Shown: one piece after another, positions 31,200-40,841 of the stretch | Position numbering within the stretch: the stretch's first letter is position 1 | Layout: each line of letters starts with the position of its first letter | Source: Cymbomonas tetramitiformis | Taxonomy: Eukaryota; Chlorophyta; Pyramimonadophyceae; Pyramimonadales; Pyramimonadaceae | Assembly: GCA_001247695.2 (NCBI GenBank) | Contig: LGRX02035080.1 | Span: 1-64,000, forward strand | Direction of reading: 5' to 3' | Length of the DNA: 64,000 bases | Position numbers and translations under genes: made by a program | Notes under the pieces: generated by a model | Told to the model about the DNA's origin: nothing | Seen by the model: the letters and a program-made list of their open reading frames with translations, nothing else | Databases searched by the model: none

Positions 31200-31862
31200 A
31201 TGACGGCTAATTTGGACGAAAATATGTTTGATATTCCTTTTGACGAGGGTTGCGAGATTATCTGCAAACCGTGCCCGCAATTCGTTGTTGAAGATTCTAT
31301 GGAGTTAGAGGCTGACTTCTTTGATCAGGAGCCAATTCAAAGCATAGCCCTGAGCGCAAATACGCAAATGGTCCTTTGGAACGCGCCTTTGACGTCTAGA
31401 TCGGAAGTTTGCTCTAATTCGTCACGCGTTTCCGGGACACGCGCTTTGCGCGAAATTGACTTAAATGAGATAAAACGCAGACTTTATACAGAATTTTCAG
31501 AGACAAGTTTAGACTTGCTTGATGGAGACACTCTTCGGTGTTTGAACGGTGAAGTAAACAAGCAGATTGTTGTGCGCAAACCGTACGAATCCGACATACG
31601 CAAGAAGAAACATGAAGGCGTAATTAGTATCAAGCAGCGACGTTTGCAGGCTGACAGTATATCAATGGCAGAAACCATTAAGTGCAATTGCAAGTCACAC
31701 TGTTGTCTATCTTTCTCATCGTCAGATATTAAGGGTTTTCGCGAAAACATTTTTAGCATGTCGCAAAAAGATAGAAAGGAATACTTCGTGAAGGACTTGC
31801 TAAAAAACAGCTTTCGATCTGAAGATAAATTCGACTTCAAATACTTTTTGGCCAAGAAGTAG
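31200..31862 (+). CDS. Probable DNA-binding/transposase N-terminal protein with a CxC-xxxxC motif
   Basis: The first in-frame ATG is at 31200. The frame is open further upstream, where a CAG acceptor (about 31170) could begin an exon. The C-terminal third contains KCNCKSHCCLSFSSSDIKGFRENIF and then SMSQKDRKEYFVKDLLKN. This cysteine cluster followed by a helical segment resembles the N-terminal zinc region of some eukaryotic transposases in which C-x-C-x3-C-C precedes a DDE core. The frame ends with FKYFLAKK and no catalytic core follows, so it is either truncated or a stand-alone DNA-binding protein. It would be the best candidate mobility-related gene in the palindrome-array element. Confidence 0.45.
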   Translation: MTANLDENMFDIPFDEGCEIICKPCPQFVVEDSMELEADFFDQEPIQSIALSANTQMVLWNAPLTSRSEVCSNSSRVSGTRALREIDLNEIKRRLYTEFSETSLDLLDGDTLRCLNGEVNKQIVVRKPYESDIRKKKHEGVISIKQRRLQADSISMAETIKCNCKSHCCLSFSSSDIKGFRENIFSMSQKDRKEYFVKDLLKNSFRSEDKFDFKYFLAKK

Positions 31863-31876
31863 GTATGTTTATTTGA

Positions 31877-32058
31877 ACTCGTTCATTAGCTAATGAACGG
31901 CCTCTGGCCAAAGCGCGACTCACACATAGACACTTTGGCTGCGGGAACCAGCATTCATTAGCTAATGAACGGCCTCTGGCCAAAGCGCGACACACACATA
32001 GACACTTTGGCTGCGGGAACCGTTCATTAGCTAATGAACGGCTTCTGGCCAAAGCGCG
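31877..32058. repeat. Tandem array around the same 20-bp palindrome, right arm
   Basis: Three units of about 70 bp, each CGTTCATTAGCTAATGAACG (or a near variant), then GCC(T/A)CTGGCCAAAGCGCGAC and CACTTTGGCTGCGGGAACC. The palindrome is shared with the array at 29.8-30.3 kb but the spacers differ. Confidence 0.85.
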
Positions 32059-32066
32059 ACTCACAC

Positions 32067-32985
32067 ATTAGCACGCCTTTAGCATGGTTTTCAGTCCGTA
32101 GGACGCCCGTAGCACGGCAGTAGCACGCGCCTGTAGCATGCCAGTAATATGTCCTTAGAACACACTATTCGATGAAAATGATATTCTCATGTGAAAATGA
32201 TATTGCCTTATTTACCTCATGATAGGATTAAAAAGCCGCATTTTAACAGTCAAGAACATGCAAGTGCGCGTTGTGCATTAGATTTAATGGTTTTTATGGT
32301 ACAAAATTGAGGTCAAATGCAATTTTTCGAAATCTAGGAGGAGTGAAAACACAAAGAACTTTTGACTCGGAATCTATATACACGTTATACACATATTATT
32401 TACATGTTTTTTTCCGTCTTGCTTTACGCGTCCACTTCAGATGCTACCGCTACCGCTACGCAATTATCAAAAGCTTCGTCTTCATCGGAATCATCCGATT
32501 CATTCAAGTCACCTAGGTCCTTGCGCGTGCGTTTGGATTGTTGTGCAAGCAAAGCGACGACTATCTGCGCGTATTGCTCGTTCGGTATACTCCGTTCGGG
32601 GTCATTCGCATCCACATTCCATGCCAGCACTATTTCATTCTTATCGAAAGTCTCGGTAGACGGTCGGTGCCCCGGTGGCGCTGCGAAATTACTGCGAAAA
32701 GTAATTATACACATTTATATATACATATGACCTCTAACGACGTGCTAACGGCATGCTAACAGAAGAATCTTTTCAGGAATATTCCTCAGGCCTGTTAGCA
32801 CGTCTGAGCTTAGCACGCCAGTAGCACGGCGGTAGAACGTCGGTAGCACGTGCATATATGGGCGTTAACTATGGGCGTTCCAGTTAGCACATGTGCTAAG
32901 GACATATTACTGGCATGCTACAGGCGTGCTACTGCCGTACTACGGGCGCCCTACGGACTGAAAACCATGCTAAAGGCATGCTAAA
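32067..32985. mobile_element. Inverted-repeat element of about 0.92 kb
   Basis: 32067-32159 and 32887-32985 are inverted copies (shared blocks GGTTTTCAGTCCGTAGG, GTAGCACGGCAGTAGCACG, CCAGTAATATGTCCTTAG). One minus-strand frame lies inside. The 24-bp motif CACACTATTCGATGAAAATG lies just inside the left repeat and also occurs at 15.4 kb. Target duplication not resolved. Confidence 0.6.
32424..32714 (-). CDS. Hypothetical protein with acidic C-terminus
   Basis: A 96-residue frame starting at ATG 32714. The body (FAAPPGHRPSTETFDKNEIVLAWNV) has no recognised domain, and the end is acidic (LNESDDSDEDEAFDN). Like the outer methylase at 15.7 kb, it has an acidic C-terminus and is followed by the same 24-bp motif, so it may be the 3' end of a related multi-exon gene captured in an internally deleted element. 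Confidence 0.4.
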   Translation of the reverse strand: MCIITFRSNFAAPPGHRPSTETFDKNEIVLAWNVDANDPERSIPNEQYAQIVVALLAQQSKRTRKDLGDLNESDDSDEDEAFDNCVAVAVASEVDA

Positions 32986-32999
32986 CACGGACGTGATAA

Positions 33000-33978
33000 C
33001 ACGCCGGAGGAATATTCCCTAACAGATTCGTTTCTTTAGTATGTCTTTTGCATGCGGTTAGCATGTCGTTAACACATGATGTGATAACGACATGCTGACG
33101 ACATGCTAACATAATGTGGGGGGAGAATGTTTTCACAAATTTCCCTATCACGCTAAAGCCAAACCAACATAAATTGAAAATCTTCAGGGGGCATCGATCC
33201 AGTGACCTCACGCGCAGAAGCACACATCATGTCCACTCGACCACGTGACCATAACGATGGGCATTCCGAGACGATGACGCAATAAATCAATTGGCGAAAG
33301 GATAGACGATGACGCGAGTGAAGGGCTTGGCGAAAATTAAAAAAAGAAATTGAGCTTGACGTCGTGACATCGGTGTAGGTGATGAAGAATTGAAGATTAC
33401 GATACGATCAGCGATGGTCAAAATCGCACAGTAGAAAGACATCGGAATTCAAGATTCCGAACACGCAAACGGCTAAGTGCGATAGACGATAACGATATTC
33501 CTCCTGCGTGCCTGCGATCCCCAACCCGAACCCGCGAGCGCGAGCGTCATGCGGTGGATTATTCCATATCTCCAATCGTCCGATGGCATGGCATGGCATC
33601 GCATGGCATGGCATGGCATGGCACACGTTTCGCAGAATTCGTCATCGTCATCGTTATCGTCGATCGTGCTCGCGTGACGAGGACGTGTTGTGACTTCTCA
33701 CGCCCCCCAACGCGCAACGGGAAGTGAAGGTGTCCACTGTACAGTAGGCATTTTTACAGAATACTGTAAAAGTTCAAACTCACCTCTACAGCCGTCAACG
33801 CTTCACATTTCACCGTCCAGCAGTGTGCAGCAGCGTGTGGTGGCCTCGCCAGCGGGTTGCATGTTATGATATTTCTCATTCTTGCTCGCTGCAATATGTC
33901 ACAGGTTTGTAGTGCATGTTTTTTATATGTATATGTATTATTTTGTGTGTGCTTAGCGCGCTCATCCTTGGCATGCTT
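33000..33978. other. Intergenic with a GGCAT simple repeat
   Basis: No gene recognised. About 33584-33622 is a run of (GGCAT)n with one variant. Short inverted CATGCTAAC motifs lie near 33050-33115. Confidence 0.5.
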
Positions 33979-34047
33979 GGAGTGAACGGGAAGATTCCCG
34001 CGAGTCATTTGCACTCGAAATAGTTGGTTCAAATCCAACTCACTCCA
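33979..34047 (+). tRNA. tRNA-like cloverleaf with atypical anticodon loop
   Basis: A 7-bp acceptor stem (GGAGTGA at 33979-33985 pairing with TCACTCC at 34040-34046), a short D-arm (GGG/CCC with a 6-nt loop lacking GG), an anticodon-type stem (CGAGT/ACTCG) and a perfect T-arm (GTTGG TTCAAAT CCAAC) fold without mismatch. The putative anticodon loop is CATTTGC, so position 33 is A rather than T and the anticodon would read TTT. The missing D-loop GG and missing T33 suggest an organelle-derived tRNA, a decayed tRNA, or a tRNA-like structure rather than a normal nuclear tRNA. Confidence 0.45.
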
Positions 34048-34679
34048 CCTCTCCTTTTCAGTTTCCTTCGTTAATTTCGTTTGTCACTTATATTATCTTT
34101 CATCTTTACTAAACGTTACTTGGTTGGTTTTGTTTTTCAGATCGCTGAAAATATTCGAGTGGTGAAATCAAATTTTCCACCATCATCTCGCGTTCACATT
34201 CGCGCTTCTTTGAGGTTCCTAGGTTGCTAGTTATGTTTTGCACAAGGGAATCTTTAATGCGTTTTCCGCTTTTTACTAAGTGTTGGTTCTTTGCTTTACT
34301 TTTCAGATCGGCTGTTTTGCCCTAAATGGAGAAAATCGACCGCCTCGAGTACTTCATGAGCTTCAAGCTTCCCTTCGAGCGTGCTAGGTTGATAGATTGT
34401 TTACAATCGTAGTGTTGGAACTAGAAATCGTACGAATAGAACGCTATTTTGCGTATTGGTAGGATAGAGATGAGTAGTCCCAATTGTATCCCATTGTGCC
34501 TAGCTAGCTACACTATCGTATTAATATGATTGTATTGAACATGCTCGAGTGTTCCATGCGCATGCGTGATGTGCTAGCCTTCGCATAGCATACGCATTGT
34601 GAACACACTTTATGTAAGTAGCACACATTTTCGCAATCCTCTAGTGATATTGTGCATACAGATAGGCCTCGTACACGCG
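34048..34679. other. Non-coding
   Basis: No gene, repeat or RNA signal recognised. Confidence 0.45.
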
Positions 34680-35370
34680 AGTGCTAAATGCTAAAGGCAT
34701 ACTAATGGCATTATATGGACATGCTAACATCAGTTATCATATCGGCGTTAGTATGTATGTAGGACGTCCATAGCATGTCGTTAGTCTAGTATCGTTAACA
34801 TGTAAATAACATGTCGATAGTATGCGTTTAGTATGTACTTGTTAGTGCGAGCATAGCATGCTAAAGGCATGCTAATGCCACTATATGAACATGCTAACAT
34901 AAGTTATCATATCAGTGTTAATATCCACGTAGCACGTCCATAGCATGTCTTTAGTATGCGTTTATGATGGTTGCGTTAGCATGGACATATTATGCTAAAA
35001 ACATACTAATGCAATGCTATGGACATCATATTGGCATACTAAACCACTTGGCTTGCCATTGTTAGCATGTCCGTAGTATGCCGTTAACATGCCGTTATGA
35101 TGCTGTTAGTATGTTTACCAAAGACGTACTAAGAGCGTGCTAACCAAGCTAACGCCATGCTAACGTTGCGTTAGTGTGTCGTTAGCACATATCGGTAGTA
35201 TGTCGTTAGCATGTAGTTAGCATATAAATTCCAGTTAGCATACATGCTAACGACATGCTAATGACATGCTAACGTTGTGTTAATATGTCGTTAGCATACA
35301 TTGTTATCATTCGTTAACATGTCGTTAGCACGTATTAGTACGTCGTTAGCATGCATACTAACGTTTTCCA
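34680..35370. repeat. Degenerate array of GTTAGCATG/CATGCTAAC motifs
   Basis: Dozens of short direct and inverted copies of GTTAGCATGT and ACATGCTAAC at irregular spacing, with a larger repeat of about 180 bp (CATGCTAAAGGCAT(A/G)CTAATG at about 34687 and 34857). The same motif occurs around 32700-33120, so the two regions probably derive from one element family. Confidence 0.75.
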
Positions 35371-35611
35371 GGACCGTAGGGGCTTGCTGACGAGTATACA
35401 GCTTTCAGACGACTGCAGCACGAGTCACAACTTCACAGTAACTCGTGTCACACGTCTAACTCTGTATATCGAGTTGACACCTTTCGGTGTGTCACAGTCT
35501 GCACTGACACAGTCGACTCCGTTCGTATCGCCTGTTTCACAGTCGAATCTCCGAGCACTGTCTCTGCTGACGTGTCACTCCCACGCAGTTCAAAACTAAC
35601 AGTTACCGTTT

Positions 35612-35865
35612 ACTGGAATATCCTAGTTCACTAGATATCAGAAAACTCCCGAACTGTGTGGATAAAACTCATCAGAAAAATAAACCCTAAGCTAGATATA
35701 CCCGGAACGGTCTCGGACGGTTTCGGAGTCTAGCCTACCTGTGACACAGCGTGTGTCACAGCACGAACCTATAGATCAGTCAGCTGTCCAGTGTTGGCCT
35801 AGGAGTCTGTCATAGGGGCCTGAACCGGGACTCCCGGTCATGGCTGCCTATACAGATTTCTTAGA
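35612..35865 (+). repeat. LTR-like dispersed repeat, copy B
   Basis: Matches 12590-12850 over about 250 bp with scattered differences (AAATAAACCCTAAGCTAGAT, TAGGGGCCTG, GGGACTCCCGGTC). It is preceded by TGTGTCACAG-type motifs from 35440, which may belong to the same repeat. Confidence 0.65.
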
Positions 35866-36557
35866 TACTTAGATACCTTCGCCCTAGATACCAATGCCCA
35901 GTGCACTGCACTCAATCGACATCTTACATTAGGCCTGCAATCGCGCGCCATGACCAACTATATAGTTCTCAACCCAGCCCAAGCGTCGCGCTTGGCCAGA
36001 TATTCTCAGGGAAAATAAGCAATGGTTTCTACTAAGGCGTAGGATGGCATATGCAGGCCTATCAAAAATCGTCGATACATCACGAAACACCTATTGGCAT
36101 CGATCAATCAAATCAAAATGCAAGTAGTTATCAATAAACACACCGATATATTGACATGTGGTAACGACTACCGTTTCAGCATTTGTGCAAGCGAGTAGAG
36201 TCGTCGGATCCTAGGTGTGCTCTGATGGCGCAACAGTCATAATAGCAACCGTTGTAACGACTTTAGGCATGTTAAGTTTAAATTTACAGGGAATAGAAGG
36301 GAGTATCGTATCAATGCTTAGTCACGGCTTAGTTGCATCTGCGTGATTCTTGTGTATAGGTAATCGCACCTACCGCGTGTACCAAACATAGAGGCATCCG
36401 GTAGTAGACATGGACCGCGACTTAATACGCGACGCTTCTCCCGGCGCGATCGGGGCATACACGGCTGCATTGACGATTCACGGCAGTCGATAGATATTTC
36501 ATAAATGGTAGCGACGAATCCACTGTACAAGTCAGGTCGATCTTTTCAAATGCCGGG
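35866..36557. other. Non-coding
   Basis: No gene or repeat recognised. Confidence 0.45.
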
Positions 36558-36639
36558 AAAAAAATGCCGACAGGACTCGAACCTGTGACCTATTGCTCAC
36601 TCGTGCGATCGCTCTATTCCACTGAGCTACATGAGCAAA
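36558..36639 (-). ncRNA. tRNA-derived pol III unit (tRNA pseudogene or SINE head)
   Basis: On the minus strand, a perfect A box TAGCTCAGTGG (36629-36619) and perfect B box GGTTCGAGTCC (36583-36573) have normal tRNA spacing, with a TTTTTTT terminator at 36564-36558. The acceptor and anticodon stems do not pair as in a functional tRNA; instead TTGCTCA at the 5' end pairs with TGAGCAA in the middle. So this is probably not a working tRNA, but it could be transcribed by RNA polymerase III, as in a tRNA-derived SINE or a tRNA-like regulatory RNA. Confidence 0.55.
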
Positions 36640-36832
36640 TTGATGCTCTGAAGCGCACTCAATGGCATCCTTGTACAGTGTGCGGGGAATCGAATTGCGC
36701 GATGACATATGCGTCATCGACTTCATCATTGATGGCACGTCGCGAGATTACATTATTATGCGACCCACGACTGTCCGCTGTGTATAGATACTTTATATGT
36801 TAGAATAAGTACAAGAAATGTGAGATATCACC

Positions 36833-37150
36833 GGTGGTTGTGTTGAAACAATGCCAATATTCTCTATTTTCTTTGTATTCTTTATTTAAGGCAATATAAG
36901 TCTACTGGGGACAAATAGTTTCATTGCTGAATTCTTTATACTAGTTGGGGGTTTTCAAACAAATGCATTTGTAGGTAGTATTTCTGCATCAGGGATGATT
37001 TCCGGTAATGCTCATTCTATGTGGCTATTTAACACAGTTGTCTTTGGTAACTTTAAACCTAATCTTCTTATGAATTTTGCCGATTTAAATAGACGTGAGG
37101 TTTATATGTTTATTCCATTTGTAATCGGTGTTTTATGGATGGGGTTTTAA
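36833..37150 (+). pseudogene. nad4: Nuclear copy of a mitochondrial nad4 fragment (NUMT)
   Basis: Translation gives the C-terminal part of NADH dehydrogenase subunit 4: TMPIFSIFFVFF, GNISLLGTNSFIAEFFILVG, GMISGNAHSMWLFN, VVFGNFKPNL, NFADLNRREVYMF and PFVIGVLWMG. A TAA interrupts at 36886-36888 and another at 37148-37150 where the protein should continue (GVYP in relatives). Base composition is much more AT-rich than the flanks. A lone, stop-containing piece inside repetitive nuclear DNA is best explained as a mitochondrial insertion. Confidence 0.88.
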
Positions 37151-37921
37151 TTATTTTTAAATTGTGTAATAAAGACGTGTGTCGTTGTAGTAGTCCCTGC
37201 CACTGTTTCTAGCAGGAGTCAAGTTAAATTGTATTCGAAGGTACCTGGCGTGCTATTGTGAGGGGGGGGTACGCCTATTATAACAACGGGGGTCAATAAA
37301 TAATGCGTAGTTGATGAGTGTGACCAATAACGTTCAGTACCACTGCCATCATCACTAGGTGAGACCATCGGAAAAGTCCCTGCATGTTGAGATGCACATG
37401 GTAGCGGGCACCGACCAAACTCATATCACCTCTCTCTCACTCGAAAGCATGTGGCACACGGAAGCCCGTGCCCGCCTCTTGAGTCTTGGTCAGCTAATCG
37501 ATTGGATTGCTGGTCCTTGCAAATAAGCATTACACAGATAGTTTGCATACGCTAGTGAGACCGCAATTCATTACTGCAATGTACACAAATGCTAACATGG
37601 ATGAGCAAGGATGACCTGATGTCACTTTGTGTCCGTGTGTCCATGTCAGCATAATTGAATATGTAACTTGCTTTTCACAACTCCAATCATGCCATCAATC
37701 GCATTGCAACGTCTTAAGGGAGCAAAAAGAAAATATATGGTTTATCTCGCCTCGTTCAATATATCAGTTCATTCTACACACATGATATTGTGAGTGAATC
37801 TCCGGCTCATACTAGAGTACCAGATTCTTACGAAATATAAAGTCTACTCGAAGCGGTCAACCTGCTTTTAGTGGACTTCTTGGCAGGGTTTTCCAATCAG
37901 AAACGAAGGATGTTCATATCT
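37151..37921. other. Intergenic
   Basis: No gene recognised. The first part (to about 37260) may be a continuation of the mitochondrial insertion, since AT-rich sequence persists. The last 100 bp would be the 3' UTR of the cysteine synthase gene. Confidence 0.4.
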
Positions 37922-40154
37922 TCACATCTTGGCTTTTGAGGAGTCCCAACCGAGAAGTGGGGCATCAGGACTCATGTTTGGTGGTGCAGGAAGCGCAGCC
38001 GCTGCCTCTCCCTTGACGTCCGCCCATAATAGAGGATGATTCAGATATCGAATTCCGGACGAAGGGGAAATGAAAACAATGGTCTTGCCCTTGGCCTCGG
38101 GACGTGCCGCAATCTCTGCTGCAACCTTGGCTGCCGCACCTGCTCAGCAATACCGTTGCAAAACCTCAACGACTACGCTTGGCGGATATTTTGTCTTCGA
38201 ACCAAATGGCGCCCCGTGACGTAGGACCTCAAGATGCAAGCACGACCTTGCCAGATGGATGCAGCCCGAATGCAAGCAGATCAGGCAGCTGAAATACAGT
38301 GGATTCAACAACAAAGTGCAAGAGGTTGAGTTCACAAAATGAGAGGTATGAAGCTCACCGGAGGAGGGCCCGACTAGGAGGCCTTCGTTCTTCGCAAGCG
38401 TGGTGGCCCATTCGCAGGACTGTTCGCTCGAGGCATGCAGGAACTCATCCACAATACCACGGGCCCCCTCCTTGAAGGCAGCACCAGGTTCCAACTCCTC
38501 AATGAACTTGGGCTGGAAGCCGGCACCGATGCCCAGTACCGTGTGCTTCGTGTGTTGCTCTCCCACAAGCACCCGGCTCTCCGTGGGCTCAACACAGATT
38601 ATCTTCATCTTGGGGTTCTTCTTCTTGAGGAAGCGCCCAGCGCCGTTTACCGTGCCGCCCGTGCCTACTCCTGCTATGAAGTAGTCGATCTTGCCTTTGC
38701 ACTGTCTCCAAATCTCTGGGCCGGTGTTCTCTACGTGCGCCTGCCCAGAACGGAAGAATGTCAGATTCTGAAGCGCCCGTGTGGCTCAAACTTTGGGGGC
38801 GCCGTGAGTGTAATACAGAATGGTATCCCGGACAGTGAAGATCCGGCGTTGCGTCCCCGGAAATCCGTCGTTCCGTCCCCGAAGATCCTTCGTTCGGCTT
38901 CAATGAGTGCAGAGAGATATATAACATTCACGTGCACCAAGACAGCTGATTCCAAGCTGTTCGACCTGCTGTTTCTGAGAGGATCGCCCTGGCCAGTAAA
39001 CGCTGGAATACCCGCATAACGCCTCCGCGTTGCGAGTCGCGCGAATAAATGAAAGTGAAAGACAGGACGTGTGTTGACGGGATGCACACTCCAGACATGT
39101 ACCCTTGGTCGCAAAAAGGGAATGGTGTCCAATACCATGTGCGGAAGGATGTACGAATCAGCGAGCGAAACGGTAGAAGAGAGGTCAAAACATCCTTAGT
39201 TCGTGTCCTGACAGGTGCTGTTCGACGCCTCTGCATGACGGTCTGAAAGTAGTTGAACACGACTTTGACGCAGGTGACAACAGAGGTCACAGTCAAGACT
39301 GTGCAAAAGCAGTGTGTGGCATACCTTCGGGTTATCTGGATTCTCAAACTGAGTCGGGCACCAATAATCAGCGTTAGCAGCCAAGGTTTGTTTCAAATAA
39401 TCCAACGCGCCTGCATTTTTTCCGTACTTCCTCAACTTGCTGGTAAACGTCAGCAACCCGGTTTTATCATCACAAATGCATAGAACTGTCAACGGGACAA
39501 ACCCGGCATGCCCTTGGCAGCGGCGGTAAGATGAACGTGAGCACCGAACTTGCGGCAAATAAGATAACGCTCTTGCATGGGAGGCAACTGCGGCATGATG
39601 ATGATGCACTTGTAGCCTTTGGAGGCAGCAGCCATTGCAACGCCTGTGAAGACACTCTAACATTCAAGGAAACGAAAGCTCCATGCTACAACTATTGCCT
39701 TCCAGAGGCTTGCCAGAAAAACATGATAGTAGAGATACGCCTGGGTACCGATTCCCGTATTGCCACTGGTGGCTTCTACGATCGTAGTCTTCTCTGGATG
39801 GATCTTATTGGCCTTTTCAGCTTCTTCAATCATACACTTCGCGATACGATCCTTTACCGAACCTGTGATCAACGGACACGGGTCATACGCACCCTCTCTC
39901 TGCAGCACGCCCGTGCACCAAACACGTCACAAGAACCCCCACGTCCTAGGCCTTGTAAGATCGAAAACAAAATGATAGACAAACTCTGAGATCTCAGGCT
40001 TCCCAGAGTCACCTCCTGGGTTCTGCATTTCGAGCTTGGCCAAGACTGTCACGCCCGGTTGCGTGGAGCGTTGCAGCTTCACCATTGGGGTTTCACCAAC
40101 AACGTCCAAAACGCTTTCAACGTAGGTCGAAGGTTTTCCATTTCTGTTACCCAT
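37922..40154 (-). CDS. Cysteine synthase (O-acetylserine sulfhydrylase)
   Basis: PLP enzyme that makes cysteine from O-acetylserine and sulfide. Start ATG 40154 ([27 protein letters not shown]); stop TGA 37924-37922. Exons are 40154-40013, 39862-39749, 39643 to about 39490, about 39440-39325, 38740-38359 and 38139-37922, and the well-defined junctions are GT-AG and keep frame. Hallmarks in order: NPGG/SVKDR with the PLP lysine, [10 protein letters not shown] (phosphate/substrate loop), [41 protein letters not shown], then [18 protein letters not shown] and the final [13 protein letters not shown]. The junction near 39440-39490 is unclear: two frames ([11 protein letters not shown] and [12 protein letters not shown]) both look plausible, so there is either a small exon or an indel. 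No transit peptide is obvious, which suggests a cytosolic enzyme. It is the only clearly intact host gene here. Confidence 0.92.
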
Positions 40155-40464
40155 TGTGTGATCTCGTCTTCAACGGCTTTTCTCACTGGTCGCTGCTGTA
40201 AAAGTGGAAGTTGTAAGTGCAACAACGCAGCGTCAGGCGAATCTATCGAGATACAATATCGCACGGGCGTGTTCAACTAATAAAATCACCGAACTTGGAA
40301 CTGCCAGAGTGCCAGTTGTTATATAGGGGGTACGTGAACGTACAGGTGGGGAAAAAATAAACCCCCCTGAGTATCCATCATCCGCATCATCATCATGTGA
40401 AGAGTGAGAGACCCGCGACAAATAGAGGCGGCCAAGGGGGGAGGGAGGATTTACCTCTGCTCCC

Positions 40465-40690
40465 CCAGACCCCTTCATTTTCTCTGATGACCTGAATTAC
40501 ATTATTAACGCCGTGTGAAGTCATACGTTGTCATTTATGCATGAACTGCATGTAATGTGGGGGCTACCGCTGGGGGCCCCCCAGACCCCCTTCATTATTC
40601 ACTGATGACCTGGGTTAAATATAATTAAAATTTAATTATTACCGCACTGTGAAGTCATACCTTGTCATTCATGGATGACCTTTAAATTTA
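40465..40690 (+). repeat. Imperfect tandem duplication, about 115-bp period
   Basis: CCCAGACCCCTTCATT...TGATGACCTG...GTGTGAAGTCATACGTTGTCATT (40463-40533) recurs at 40578-40672 with substitutions and an AT insertion. It lies upstream of the cysteine synthase promoter. Confidence 0.7.
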
Positions 40691-40708
40691 TATTTAATTT
40701 TATTTATA

Positions 40709-40841
40709 CTGTCGTGTCGTGTCGTGTCGTGTCGTGTCGTGTCGTGTCGTGTCGCGCCGTGTCGTGTCGTGTCGTGTCGTGTCGTGTCGTGTCGTGTCGT
40801 GTCGTGTCGTGTCGTGTCGTGTCGTGTCGTGTCGTGTCGTG
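40709..40841 (+). repeat. (GTGTC)n pentanucleotide microsatellite
   Basis: About 27 copies of the 5-bp unit with one GCGCC interruption near 40754. The open frames across it on both strands (Thr-Arg-His-Asp and Ser-Cys-Arg-Val repeats) are artefacts. Confidence 0.95.

Noticed and set aside
36532..36738. Minus-strand frame with VAQWNRAIARVSNRSQVRVLS
   Set aside because: This is the familiar false translation of a tRNA-like sequence, annotated here as a pol III unit instead.
38435..39019. A 194-codon plus-strand frame
   Set aside because: Antisense to exons and an intron of cysteine synthase. The sense strand carries all the family motifs.
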